64,000 nucleotides of DNA from Trichocoleus sp. FACHB-40 (lineage in GTDB: Bacteria > Cyanobacteriota > Cyanobacteriia > Cyanobacteriales > FACHB-T130): positions 49,871-113,870 of the forward strand of contig NZ_JACJPF010000084.1 of NCBI RefSeq assembly GCF_014695915.1, in the 5' to 3' direction. Position 1 is the stretch's first letter, and every line of letters begins with the position of its first letter. Below are positions 35,559 through 44,284 of this stretch, piece after piece. A program made the translations under genes and the position numbers. The notes under the pieces were generated by a model, which worked only from the letters and a program-made list of their open reading frames with translations, made no database searches and was not told the DNA's origin.

Positions 35559-36303
35559 GGTTTTTCCTTCCCAGAACCTTAAAGCCAGCGCAAATTATAA
35601 ATTAAGTAAGTAGTCATTATGAACTGCCTCGACTATCAGCCATGAAAATCTGCGTTTTTGGCACCCTTAACCTACTTTTTTTCTGCCACTTTTTCACTCA
35701 TTCTTGAGTCTTGGTCAAGTTATGCTGGTCAATTTAAGAGTCTAATGACCACGACATAACCCGCTTTTTTCAAAAAAACGGGTTTTTTGTGTTTTTGGCT
35801 TCTTTGTACTCACCTACTTAAGCAGGAACTCTGTATTTGTGGCATTTGTGGCAAAAATCGCCTATGTACGTCAGAATCGCCGACTACGGCAGGTTACAGC
35901 ATCCTCCTGAGGTCTGAAATATATGCCTTTGGTAGGATGAGGGGCCTAGGTTACAGGAGGATAGCTGCTCTTTTGAGCAGCTAGAGGGAGAGGATGCGAT
36001 CGCGACTGACAGTTCAATTTAAGTAGTAAAACAATAATATCTAACGAAAGCCTAGCTTTCTCTATTTAATTTGTTTACTTAAAACACCCAGAAGTAATTT
36101 ATAGCTAATTCAAGTTTTTACAACTGGGAAATTATTATCGATAAGCTAAATTTTATAGGTATTAACACCTGATTCAATTTATACCTATTTTTATTAGTAA
36201 TGCTACACATTAGCCCCCTTTTTTGCTTGGTTAGAGGAATTGGTTGGTAGTCCATCAAATCTCTACACAAACGATATTCCCAGCCGCCGTTAGCAACAAA
36301 AGC
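35559..36303. other. Long intergenic stretch with orphan terminator and structured segment
   Basis: No protein gene is seen. It contains the plus-strand terminator at 35758-35789 and a foldable segment at about 35894-35983: CATCCTCCTGAGGTC pairs with GGCCTAGG...CAGGAGGAT, followed by the hairpin TAGCTGCTC-TTTT-GAGCAGCTA. The rest is A/T-rich. It may hold an unannotated small RNA. Confidence 0.4.
35758..35789 (+). terminator. Orphan intrinsic terminator
   Basis: AACCCGCTTTTTT and AAAAAAACGGGTT form a stem followed by TTTT on the plus strand. No plus-strand gene lies upstream in this intergenic region, so it may end a small RNA starting after about 35600, or antisense transcription from the divergent gene. 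Confidence 0.7.
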
Positions 36304-36486
36304 GTCCTATCTTAGCCAAGAAAACAATTTTGTCGCCCTGACTCTTTCTTGCCCTCTTTCGATAGGCTTACCTTTCCCAAAATACCTCAAAATCGTCCTA
36401 TCTTAGCCGAGAAGAACAATTTTGTCGCCCTGACTCTTTCTTGCCCTCTTTCGATAGGCTTACCTTTCCCAAAATACCTCAAAATC
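36304..36486. repeat. Tandem 91/92-bp duplication upstream of the hli genes
   Basis: Two adjacent copies, 36304-36394 and 36395-36486, differ at only about three positions. Each starts GTCCTATCTTAGCC and ends CAAAATC, with CAATTTTGTCGCCCTGACTC inside. The second copy ends 100 bp before the first hli start codon. The duplication is therefore in the 5' regulatory region and doubles any site within the unit. I could not find an HLR1 consensus in it. Confidence 0.9.
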
Positions 36487-36586
36487 CTCCCTTAGAAAGG
36501 TGTGCAGGTTGCTACTACAGGCAGAGAGCCTATCCAGTGAGGATGCTTAGTATAAAAGTACAAAGATTTATTAAGGACTGTAAACA

Positions 36587-36787
36587 ATGGAAACTCGCCC
36601 TACTGATTTACCTACAACTTCCAAAGCATTTAATGGTATTGACCGTAACGCCTTTATCTTTGGCTGGAATCCCCAAGCCGAACTGTGGAACGGACGCTTA
36701 GCAATGATCGGTTTTCTTGCTTACCTACTGTGGGATTTAGCTGGTTATAGCGTGCTTCGCGACGTGCTGAACCTGGTTGGATACTAA
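36587..36787 (+). CDS. hli: High light-inducible protein (HLIP), copy 1
   Basis: A 66-residue single-helix chlorophyll-binding stress protein. The CAB-type motif AELWNGRLAMIGF (about 32-44) contains the Glu, Asn and Arg that ligate chlorophyll, and the helix runs to about residue 60. HLIPs dissipate excess energy and help photosystem II and chlorophyll turnover. It starts at ATG 36587, with AAGGA 10 bases upstream and a TATAAA -10-like box at 36551. It is the first of three tandem hli genes. Upstream lies a tandem 91-bp duplication that may carry its control sites. Confidence 0.93.
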   Translation: METRPTDLPTTSKAFNGIDRNAFIFGWNPQAELWNGRLAMIGFLAYLLWDLAGYSVLRDVLNLVGY

Positions 36788-36831
36788 ATTTCTCAAGTTT
36801 GCATTTTGATCCACCTTTAGGAGCAAAAACA

Positions 36832-37029
36832 ATGGAAAAAAACACCCTTGATTTACCTCCTGTTGCTAAAGCTTACAACAACGTTGACCGTAACGCTTTT
36901 ATTTTTGGTTGGAATCCCCAAGCAGAACTATGGAACGGACGCTTAGCTGCCATTGGTTTTATTGCCTACCTAGTGTGGGATATTGCTGGCGTTAGCTTCC
37001 TTCGTGATGTACTGCCAATCATTAAATAA
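36832..37029 (+). CDS. hli: High light-inducible protein (HLIP), copy 2
   Basis: A 65-residue HLIP with the same core, FGWNPQAELWNGRLAAIGF. It differs most in the last 20 residues (GVSFLRDVLPIIK). The open frame extends to TTG 36799, but the start is ATG 36832 after TTAGGAGCAAAAACA. It lies 44 bp after copy 1 and has its own ribosome-binding site. Confidence 0.93.
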   Translation: MEKNTLDLPPVAKAYNNVDRNAFIFGWNPQAELWNGRLAAIGFIAYLVWDIAGVSFLRDVLPIIK

Positions 37030-37073
37030 CAATTAAATCCTTCACTACACACTTTATTCAGGAGTCAAAAATA

Positions 37074-37283
37074 ATGCAATCTCGCCCTACAACTACAACT
37101 CCACCTGTTGCTACCGAATTCAATGGTAAAGATCGTAATGCTTTCCTCTTTGGCTGGAATCCCCAAGCCGAACTGTGGAATGGACGCTTAGCTATGATCG
37201 GTTTTCTTGCCTACTTACTTTGGGATCTGGCTGGCTACAGCGTACTCCGCGACGTGCTGCACCTGGTTTCATACACGCACTAA
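37074..37283 (+). CDS. hli: High light-inducible protein (HLIP), copy 3
   Basis: A 69-residue HLIP, very like copy 1 from the core onward (AELWNGRLAMIGFLAYLLW), with a Thr-rich N-terminus. It starts at ATG 37074, with AGGAG upstream. Copies 1 and 3 are more alike than either is to copy 2, which suggests duplication or gene conversion. A long hairpin terminator follows immediately. Confidence 0.93.
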   Translation: MQSRPTTTTPPVATEFNGKDRNAFLFGWNPQAELWNGRLAMIGFLAYLLWDLAGYSVLRDVLHLVSYTH

Positions 37284-37287
37284 AAAG

Positions 37288-37339
37288 GTAAAAATAAAAA
37301 GGCAAAAATAAAGAATCATTTTTGCCTTTTTATTTTTAC
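37288..37339. terminator. Bidirectional terminator between hli and the convergent carrier gene
   Basis: A perfect 22-bp inverted repeat, GTAAAAATAAAAAGGCAAAAAT and its complement, with an 8-base loop and T-runs on both strands. It serves the plus-strand hli operon and the minus-strand carrier gene ending at 37366. Confidence 0.9.
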
Positions 37340-37365
37340 TGGCTAATATACTAAATTTGCATCGT

Positions 37366-38703
37366 CTACAGTAAAAATCGCACTATCACATACAAAGCAG
37401 CGGCAATAAGTTGTACTGTCATTACTGGGATGCCGTAACGCAGAAAAGTTTTAAACGAAATTCGCCGCCCGTGTAACTCAGAGATTCCCGCCGCTACGAT
37501 GTTGGAAGATGCTCCAACTAAAGTGCCATTTCCTCCTAAAGTTGCACCAAACATCATGGCATAAAATAAGGGTAGAACTTCCGGTGGAAACTGCCCTTGA
37601 AAGCCCGGTTCTAGCACTTCTGATCCTACGAAGCCGACGTTAACCACATACTGTTTGAGTAACGGCACCATTGCTACCACTAGCGGGATATTAGGGACAA
37701 CGCTCGATAATATACCTACTAAAAATAGCAAAAGTAGGGAACCTAAGAAAATATTGCGTCCTAATATTGTTGCTAATACTCCTGATAATCCGTTAATAAC
37801 TCCGGTTTTTTCTAAACCCCCAATTAGTACAAAAGTACACATAAAAAATAGCAAGGTACTCCAGTCAACATCCCGCAATATGTTGTTGACTGTATCAATC
37901 TTGCTATGGTGAGAAAGGAGCATTGCTAAAGCTGCTCCTAATAAAGCAACTGTGGCAGGTGACAGAGGAATTGGTAGCGTTTCTCCTACCACAAAAAATA
38001 TCAGCACGAAAGCTACGATTAAGGCACCTACTGCCAAAACTCGCGGATGATTAATTTTAGGGTGTGGCAGATGCTCCAAATCGTCCAACTTTTTGCGCCA
38101 AGTTTTGGGGAATAAGAAAGGTAACATGATGCAAACTGTCAAAACAGAAATTAATCCACCTAAACTGAGGCGAGTTAAGTAATCTGTAAAGCTGATATTG
38201 ACTGCATCACCCACAATAAATGTGGCTGGATCTCCAACTAGCGTTAATAGCCCAGCACTGTTGGCAACAAATACCATTAGAATTAGTAAGGGAACAAAAT
38301 CTACCCCTACTTCTTCTGCCATTGGGGGAATTAAAGGTGCCAACAACATTACTGTTGTAGCATTGGGTAAAACTGCACAAATTGGGGTAGTAATGCCTAC
38401 AATACCTAGTAATAGGCGTTTCCCTTCCCCTTTAGCTAGCAGCACCATTTGAGTTGCTAAGTAGTCAAATATCTTGGTTGGCTCAAATGCGCGCACCAGT
38501 ACCATGACTCCAAAGAATAAGCCCAGCGTTCCATGACTTTTACTGATGTAGTCAATAGCTTCTGTCAAAGTCATGACGTTGGTCAACACCAGTAGCAATG
38601 CTCCCAGAAAGGCAGCAATTGTTAGGTGCAGCCATTCGGTCATGATTAATACAATGACACTTATAAATGTTACGGTAGCAATAATGCCTTGCCAGTTTTC
38701 CAC
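37366..38703 (-). CDS. ArsB/NhaD superfamily carrier (citrate/P-protein type)
   Basis: About 445 residues with 11-12 membrane segments, of the ion transporter superfamily that includes ArsB, NhaD and the P protein. Family marks are SHGTLGLFFGVMVLVR, VLPNATTVMLLAPLIPP (about 112-128), NSAGLLTLVGDPATFIVG (about 148-165) and GATLGGNGTLVGASSNIV (about 389-406). Substrate is uncertain: Na+/H+ exchange or anion transport are the family options. The frame opens at TTG 38715; GTG 38703 is preferred because GAGG sits six bases before it, while the TTG lies inside that ribosome-binding site. Confidence 0.82.
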   Translation of the reverse strand: MENWQGIIATVTFISVIVLIMTEWLHLTIAAFLGALLLVLTNVMTLTEAIDYISKSHGTLGLFFGVMVLVRAFEPTKIFDYLATQMVLLAKGEGKRLLLGIVGITTPICAVLPNATTVMLLAPLIPPMAEEVGVDFVPLLILMVFVANSAGLLTLVGDPATFIVGDAVNISFTDYLTRLSLGGLISVLTVCIMLPFLFPKTWRKKLDDLEHLPHPKINHPRVLAVGALIVAFVLIFFVVGETLPIPLSPATVALLGAALAMLLSHHSKIDTVNNILRDVDWSTLLFFMCTFVLIGGLEKTGVINGLSGVLATILGRNIFLGSLLLLFLVGILSSVVPNIPLVVAMVPLLKQYVVNVGFVGSEVLEPGFQGQFPPEVLPLFYAMMFGATLGGNGTLVGASSNIVAAGISELHGRRISFKTFLRYGIPVMTVQLIAAALYVIVRFLL

Positions 38704-38803
38704 ACAATACCTCAAGGGCTAGATTTTATTACTGCTTGCATCTTACTGGAAAAATTAGTTAGTAAATAATAATTGTAGTGTCGCACATTCAAAGAATGAT
38801 TAA

Positions 38804-38855
38804 GGAGGGTAGGCAATCAAGATCCGTGTAAATGGATTTTGATTGCCCACCCTCC
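38804..38855. repeat. 52-base strong hairpin between carrier and stress-protein genes
   Basis: GGAGGGTAGGCAATCAAGATCC and GGATTTTGATTGCCCACCCTCC pair almost perfectly around the loop GTGTAAAT. No T-run follows. It may terminate or stabilise the minus-strand transcript of the gene ending at 38991, or be a mobile palindromic repeat. Confidence 0.7.
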
Positions 38856-38990
38856 TCAATTGCATTGATCCCAAGTTGCATTCATTGATAGCAGGTTGGG
38901 TTTCCCTATTGCCTAACCTAAGAGAGCTAACAGTAATGTGTTTGAGGACAACTCGGTATAAGTAGTATCCAGCTTTCACAACAACTATGG

Positions 38991-39722
38991 CTACTGGTCT
39001 TGGTTAAAATCCTCCTGCAAATTTAGCATAGTAGGAATACCCAATACCGGACAAGGGAAATCATCACCTAGTTGTTGGACAAGCGGATGATTGACAGAAT
39101 TACAGCCTAGCAGCAATGCCGCCGCCGCTTCAGATTCAACAGCTTTCTTTAGTTCGGCCGCAAGGCAACCAAATCGGAGATGAGCCTTGAAAGAACTGCT
39201 CCATTCTTCAGCAAGACTTCTTGCTTGTGATAAGACTCGGTTTGCTTGCTGGAATTGATCCTGATAGAACATTGCTCTGAAATAGGAAGGATCTACCGAT
39301 GTCACCCGTGGGCTTGCTGCTACTGGCTGATGTGTTGGTTGAGTAAAGACAGGTGTGGCAGACTTGAATGCGGATGCTTTGGAAAACTTTAATGGACTGT
39401 ATTCAATTGATGGGTTACTTGCAGGCTTAAAGTTGAAGAAATTTGGATGATTATTGCTCGAATTGTCATCTACAACATAGACAACTTGAACTGTGACTTG
39501 CTTCTTGGTGACTAAACGAGTTTGATGAGCAATCCACAGAGCTACATCCAGAGCGGTTTGACTGCTGGGGGATCTATTGTAGCCAACGATTAAGTTGACT
39601 GATTTTTTATCAGTGTTAACAGAAGATGATGAAGCTGGCCCAGGCAGCAACATCATTTGTTCCATTAAATCATTTCTACCAATTGCGCTTTCAAGGCGTA
39701 CCAACATTGGCTTAATATTCAC
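38991..39722 (-). CDS. Universal stress protein-like (UspA fold) protein
   Basis: About 243 residues. The N-terminal half has the Usp first strand and helix, NLIVGYNRSPSSQTALDVALWIA (about 43-65). A disordered insert of about 60 residues follows, rich in Asn, Ser and Pro. The second half ends SEAAAALLLGCNSVNHPLVQQLG, close to the usual G-x-x-G nucleotide loop. It is probably an ATP-binding stress regulator. The frame opens at TTG 39749; GTG 39722 has GAGGT seven bases upstream, and ATG 39707 is another candidate. It lies 52 bp after the ABC ATPase gene and is likely in that operon. Confidence 0.78.
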   Translation of the reverse strand: MNIKPMLVRLESAIGRNDLMEQMMLLPGPASSSSVNTDKKSVNLIVGYNRSPSSQTALDVALWIAHQTRLVTKKQVTVQVVYVVDDNSSNNHPNFFNFKPASNPSIEYSPLKFSKASAFKSATPVFTQPTHQPVAASPRVTSVDPSYFRAMFYQDQFQQANRVLSQARSLAEEWSSSFKAHLRFGCLAAELKKAVESEAAAALLLGCNSVNHPLVQQLGDDFPCPVLGIPTMLNLQEDFNQDQ

Positions 39723-39774
39723 AGCTTTTACCTCATGCAAATGAAACAAATGATGGATAAGAGGTGGGTGGAAT

Positions 39775-40611
39775 TTACTCGTCTTGGGTGAAGTAGCGAT
39801 CTAGGAAATTTAGAGCATGGTTGCGTAGCTCGTAGTATTCCTTAGATTCGCGGATTTGTTGGCGATCGCGTGGATGAGGAAAAGGCACTTCCAAAATTTC
39901 CCCAATCTTGGCGTGAGGGCCATTCGTCATCAGCACAATCCGATCTGACATATACAACGCTTCATCCACATCATGGGTAATCATCATTACCGCTTGCCGT
40001 TGTTTCTCCCAAATATCGAGTACCTGTCGCTGCAATTTACCTCTCGTCAGCGCATCTAATGCCCCAAAAGGTTCATCCATTAACAGCATTTTAGGGCGAA
40101 TTGCTAAGGCTCGTGCAATGCCTACCCGCTGTTTCATCCCGCCGGAAATTTCATCGGGATATTTGTCGGCGGCGGTATTCAAATTTACCATTGCTAGGTG
40201 TTCATTAACAATGCTGATTTTTTCAGCACGGGTTGCTTTTTTCAGCACTTCATCCACAGCCAAACGGATGTTTTCTTTGACTGTTAACCACGGTAACAGA
40301 GAGTAATGTTGAAATACCATCATTCTCTCAGCTCCGGGTTTACGAATCTCTTTGCCCTCCAGCCGCACTGAGCCGGAAGTGGCTTTTTCTAAACCAGCTA
40401 CCATCTTGAGTAGCGTTGATTTGCCGCAGCCAGAGTGACCAATCACAGAAATATATTCGTCTTCCTTTATGCTGAGATTTACACCGTCCAAAACTACAAA
40501 CTCACCTCCATCGGCAGTTGGGTAGGACTTGACGATATTTTCAATCTCCAGAAACCCAGTACCTGGTAAGGTTTCATTGGTACCTGTTGAGTAAGAAGTA
40601 AATTGAGTCAT
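39775..40611 (-). CDS. ABC transporter ATPase, NrtD/CmpD-SsuB type
   Basis: A 278-residue single ATPase. Motifs: Walker A GHSGCGKSTLLK, Q-loop FQHYSLLPW, signature ISGGMKQRVGIARAL, Walker B LLMDEPFGALDA and the switch His of MITHDVDEA. The subfamily is that of nitrate, bicarbonate, cyanate and taurine importers. It lacks the C-terminal substrate-binding domain of NrtC/CmpC and is a simple NrtD form. It follows the binding-protein gene by about 80 bp. Starts at ATG 40611. Confidence 0.92.
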   Translation of the reverse strand: MTQFTSYSTGTNETLPGTGFLEIENIVKSYPTADGGEFVVLDGVNLSIKEDEYISVIGHSGCGKSTLLKMVAGLEKATSGSVRLEGKEIRKPGAERMMVFQHYSLLPWLTVKENIRLAVDEVLKKATRAEKISIVNEHLAMVNLNTAADKYPDEISGGMKQRVGIARALAIRPKMLLMDEPFGALDALTRGKLQRQVLDIWEKQRQAVMMITHDVDEALYMSDRIVLMTNGPHAKIGEILEVPFPHPRDRQQIRESKEYYELRNHALNFLDRYFTQDE

Positions 40612-40690
40612 GAAAGCCTCCTGAATCTTAGTTGATTGGTAATTTGTAATTGCGTTTTAATTGTCTACCTAATTACCTAATGGCTATTAA

Positions 40691-42145
40691 TTAAGACATA
40701 AAGAAACGAGTAGGACGGTTCGCCCGAATTTCAAAACTGTTGAGATAGCCCACTGGATTGCTGGGATCAAAGCCTTTGTTGTCGATGAATACATCAGGTG
40801 ATTCTACTTTGTAATCATCTTTGGGACACTCAATTCCCATTTCTGCGGCAATATTGCGATAGAGGTCGGTTCGCCAGCCTTTGCTTGCCAGTTCTTCGGC
40901 ATTTTTAGGAAATTCCTTAATTTGTCCCCAACGAGCTGCTTGCGTCATCAACCAAATGCTTCTAGAGCGCCAGAGAAACGTTGAATGTTCTCCTGGCTGT
41001 TTGGGAATGCCATTAGGAATATCGAAGAAAATTGTGTTGTCAGTGGCTTTTATAGTGCGGTCTTTGCCATCAAAGCCGCCGTAGTTGTATTCACCAATAA
41101 TCGCAGGGCGAGTGAACTTATCCACTGGGCCTTTTTTAGGTTTTGCACCCGTAAACGAGCGCTCGGTAAGTAGTGTGGCAACTTCTTGATGGTTTTGAGG
41201 GTTGCTGCAATACTGGCAGGCTTCAATCATTGCCTTGACTAGCGAATTATAGGTTTTGGGATTCTTGTTGATGAAATCTTCCATCACTCCCAAAAGTCGG
41301 TCTGGGTGTCCGAGCCAAACTTCTTTACCTTGAGCGAAGGTAAAGCCGATTCCCTGTTCGCCAGTAGTTGCTTTTTCGTAAATGGCTCGTGTATTCCAAG
41401 GTTCTGCAACCATGTAGGCTTGCATTGCACCAATCCGCACGTTACTAACCATCTGCGGCGGGGGAACGATGATGACGCGAAATTCCTTGAGGGGATCGAC
41501 TCCGGCGGCGGCAGATAAATAGCGGACGAAGTATTCGTAAATGGATGAACTGAGTACAACAGCCCAAACTCTCTGTTCTGGTGGTTGGCTGTCAAAGAAG
41601 GCTCTAAATTGTTTGCCAAATTCTTCTAAAGCGCGATCGCCATACTGTTGTTGGTACTCATGCCAGGGACGCAACCCAAAATTCCACATAGCTTTGTTCA
41701 TCGTCATGGCGTTACCGTGACGGTGAATTACCATAGCGGCACACATGGGAGCGTGGCGTGCGCCTTCGGCTCCGATTCTGGCATTAGTTACGGCTCCGGA
41801 GACAACAGGCGCGGCATCGGTGCGGCCGAATATTAATCCGTCGCGGGAGGTTGCCCAGCTAGCTTCGCGGACGAGTTTGACGTTAAGGCCGTATTTGCGG
41901 AAAAATCCTTTTTTCCATGCGATCGCAAAGGGCGCACAATCATTAACCGGAACGTAGCCAACGGTAATGTCAGATTTTTCTAAATCGCCAGGTTTTACTA
42001 CCTGTTCGATTGCCCTAGCTTCTTCGGTGAGTCCTTTGGCAGAGCGATCGCCGCTAATTGTACATGAAGATAATGCCATCCCTGCTGCTGTGGCACCCAT
42101 CCCCTCAAGAAATTTTCGTCGCGTCCAATCTGGGGTGTAACTCAT
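40691..42145 (-). CDS. Substrate-binding lipoprotein of an NrtA/CmpA-type ABC importer
   Basis: A 484-residue exported protein with a twin-arginine type signal (R9, R10 in TRRKFLEGMG) and a lipobox LSSC with Cys28. So it is exported by Tat and lipid-anchored. The mature part follows the NrtA/CmpA pattern: VGYVPVNDCAPFAIAWKKGFF, then EASWATSRDGLIFG, and the C-terminal FTRPAIIGEYNY and WLMTQAARWGQ blocks. The ligand cannot be named. Nitrate and bicarbonate proteins have related but different pocket loops, and this one differs at the loop after GAVTNARIG. Starts at ATG 42145. It is the middle gene of a permease, binding protein, ATPase operon. Confidence 0.88.
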   Translation of the reverse strand: MSYTPDWTRRKFLEGMGATAAGMALSSCTISGDRSAKGLTEEARAIEQVVKPGDLEKSDITVGYVPVNDCAPFAIAWKKGFFRKYGLNVKLVREASWATSRDGLIFGRTDAAPVVSGAVTNARIGAEGARHAPMCAAMVIHRHGNAMTMNKAMWNFGLRPWHEYQQQYGDRALEEFGKQFRAFFDSQPPEQRVWAVVLSSSIYEYFVRYLSAAAGVDPLKEFRVIIVPPPQMVSNVRIGAMQAYMVAEPWNTRAIYEKATTGEQGIGFTFAQGKEVWLGHPDRLLGVMEDFINKNPKTYNSLVKAMIEACQYCSNPQNHQEVATLLTERSFTGAKPKKGPVDKFTRPAIIGEYNYGGFDGKDRTIKATDNTIFFDIPNGIPKQPGEHSTFLWRSRSIWLMTQAARWGQIKEFPKNAEELASKGWRTDLYRNIAAEMGIECPKDDYKVESPDVFIDNKGFDPSNPVGYLNSFEIRANRPTRFFMS

Positions 42146-42397
42146 AGTTTTGGTTTTTTAATGCTTTAACTCAACCAAACGCCACTGGGTTTAACAGTTA
42201 CCTATTAGTCACCACAGGAATTGAGTATTTAACAACAATTCCTGTAGAAAGCAAACCTTAGCCTTAGCGAAGATAATTTGCAGTAATGCAAGTTAAGTCC
42301 GCAGAATGCGAGACTAGGTAAATATTAAGTATTCTGAAACAGCAAGTTTCGGCGAGTCTTGTTTGTGTAGCTGCGAGTTTCTATTTGCCGGGTGTTT

Positions 42398-43246
42398 CTA
42401 AGAAGCTCTAGGACGGCGGTGAGTCACTAAAGCCTGAAGTTGACCAACTGCGTAGTCTAAAAGTAACCCAGTTAAGCCAATTACCAGCACTGCCAGAAAC
42501 ACGGAACTGAGGTTTAAGCGACTCCATTCATCCCAAACAAAGAAGCCGATTCCAATTCCGCCAGTGAGCATTTCTACAGCAACAATCACCAGCCAAGCAA
42601 TACCTAAGCTAATCCGCAAACCAGTAAAAATGTATGGCAAACTTGCAGGCCAAATAATCTTAGTTATCCGTCGCCAGCGTGGCATTTCCAGCACTCGCGC
42701 TACATCTAGATAATCTTTGGAAACACTAGAAACGCCCAGTGCGGTGTTGATAATCGTAGGCCACAAAGAGGTGATGAAGATAACAAAAATTGCTGAGGGA
42801 TCTGCCAAGTTGAAGATGGCTAAGGCGATAGGTAGCCAAGCTAGCGGCGATACGGGTTTCAAAATTTGAATTATGGGATTGAGTGCCATCATCGCTGGTT
42901 TAGACATCCCGATCAGAAAACCAATGGGAATTGCAACCAGCGCACCCAGTCCAAAACCAATTAATACCCGTCGCAAACTGGCTAGTAATAACCATCCAAT
43001 TCCTAAATCTCCGGGGCCGCGTTCATAGAACGGGTTGAGAATAAAGTCCAAATTGGCAACTAAAGCCTCCGCTGGGGTGGGCATCAAATCGCTTCGCCAC
43101 AAGGCTACCATCCACCACAGTAATATCAACCCCAAAAAACCAAGGGCAGGCAGTATAACTACATCCCGGACTATCACAGGTTTCGCTCGTTTCCAGGCTA
43201 CCTGCCCAGCAACAGCGATCGCAGACAGATTCAGCTGCAATATCAT
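42398..43246 (-). CDS. ABC importer permease, NrtB/CmpB type
   Basis: A 282-residue membrane protein with six to seven segments and the cytoplasmic coupling motif in VLEMPRWRRITKIIWPASLP (the EAA loop). It matches the binding-protein-dependent permeases of the nitrate/taurine family. The open frame begins at GTG 43267; ATG 43246 is chosen because AGGAG lies seven bases upstream. It is the first gene of the operon, with a candidate structured leader upstream. No NrtC-like fused ATPase is present, so the complex probably uses two copies of the single ATPase. Confidence 0.9.
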   Translation of the reverse strand: MILQLNLSAIAVAGQVAWKRAKPVIVRDVVILPALGFLGLILLWWMVALWRSDLMPTPAEALVANLDFILNPFYERGPGDLGIGWLLLASLRRVLIGFGLGALVAIPIGFLIGMSKPAMMALNPIIQILKPVSPLAWLPIALAIFNLADPSAIFVIFITSLWPTIINTALGVSSVSKDYLDVARVLEMPRWRRITKIIWPASLPYIFTGLRISLGIAWLVIVAVEMLTGGIGIGFFVWDEWSRLNLSSVFLAVLVIGLTGLLLDYAVGQLQALVTHRRPRAS

Positions 43247-43339
43247 TATGAAGCTCCTCAGAGTCACTCTTTTTGGTACACGAAACCAGAGCAGTACCAG
43301 CCGGGGACACTGACAAGTTCAGAACATTCCGAAAAATGC

Positions 43340-43410
43340 TGACTTTACCAGTCTCCTCTCAATGCCTACGAAGTTAGCTGACGGGCTAGGGCTGAGAGAT
43401 GCCCTTCTAG
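43340..43410 (-). promoter_or_regulatory. Candidate structured 5' leader of the ABC importer operon
   Basis: About 95-165 nt upstream of the permease ATG, the minus strand can form two competing structures. One is the hairpin AGGGCATCTCTCAGCCCT (43388-43405). The other is a longer stem pairing CTCTCA (43393-43398) with TGAGAG (43356-43361) around AGCTAACTTCGTAGGC. Mutually exclusive stems in a 5' UTR are what a riboswitch or attenuator would show. I cannot assign a known class. The plus strand GGGCTGAGA resembles part of the TPP riboswitch, but the rest of that motif is absent. Confidence 0.4.
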
Positions 43411-43835
43411 ACGTTGGATGAAGAATCAAAGAGTAAGGATGAATAATCTTTTTTATTCCACCTTGCGCCTTTCACCTATCACCTTGTTCCAGATATGCCC
43501 CAAAATTTGGTTCCTCCGCTCCAGCTTCCACGCCGACTTATAGGCTGCGAAACACTGGATTAGGCTGACTTACTCAAACCTTTGTCGAGTCTAACACTCC
43601 TCTGATGATTCGTCTATCTTACTCACGGCATATAATTTTTTATATTTATTCCCTCCGTATTTGTACTTAAAAGTTGACTGTCATTTATTCTCAAGTTTTG
43701 TAATTTTGAATACATCTATACATTGATGCTTAACCTATCACCTTTCTTTAGGCAGATAGTGTGGCGAAGTCCAAATACATTATGTTAAAAATAGTAGAGA
43801 TAACTAAACATTATAGGAGTTATAAGGTGGCAACT

Positions 43836-44111
43836 ATGCTTGAAACACTTTCCCCTCTGGCTTCTGAATCCTGTGAGCAAATTCTTTGCTTCTATACCAA
43901 CTCTACTAGCCAAATTCAAATTGCACGCCTTACTAATATTGAAAAGTTTAATTTTGAAAAAATAGTTTTTCCGGGAGAGCGTTTATTTTTTGATGCCATG
44001 CCAGATGCTCAACTTGAAATTGAGAAAGGCATGAAAGGAAGTACAAAATTAGTTGATAAAATCAGATGCGACTTCCTGCGCGTTTATGAAAAGAGCAGTG
44101 GTTTGGAGTGA
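43836..44111 (+). CDS. DUF1830 domain protein
   Basis: A 91-residue protein fitting cyanobacterial DUF1830: EQILCFYTNSTSQIQIARLT (about 13-32), then FEKIVFPGERLFFDAMPDAQLEI, and a C-terminal Cys in IRCDFLRV. Function unknown. The frame opens at GTG 43761. ATG 43836 is chosen because AAGGTGG lies six bases before it and the family begins there. It is a single gene, divergent from the ABC importer operon. Confidence 0.85.
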   Translation: MLETLSPLASESCEQILCFYTNSTSQIQIARLTNIEKFNFEKIVFPGERLFFDAMPDAQLEIEKGMKGSTKLVDKIRCDFLRVYEKSSGLE

Positions 44112-44284
44112 AAACAGTCAGTTAACTAACTCTAAAATTGATTATGAATTAGAGGCATAAAGCTAGGTTTTCAATGGCTAGGTAGGCACTCAAAAAGATT
44201 GGGCTTATTCAACTCTTGTACTCCTTAAGGTAAGGTAAATTTAGGAAGTGCTACGCTTAAAGACTCAAGAGCGCCTAAGCCATA

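Noticed and set aside
43381..43410. TPP riboswitch on the plus strand (GGGCTGAGA)
   Set aside because: The CUGAUCUGG and CCAGCG parts of the TPP motif are missing, and the next plus-strand gene is over 400 bp away.
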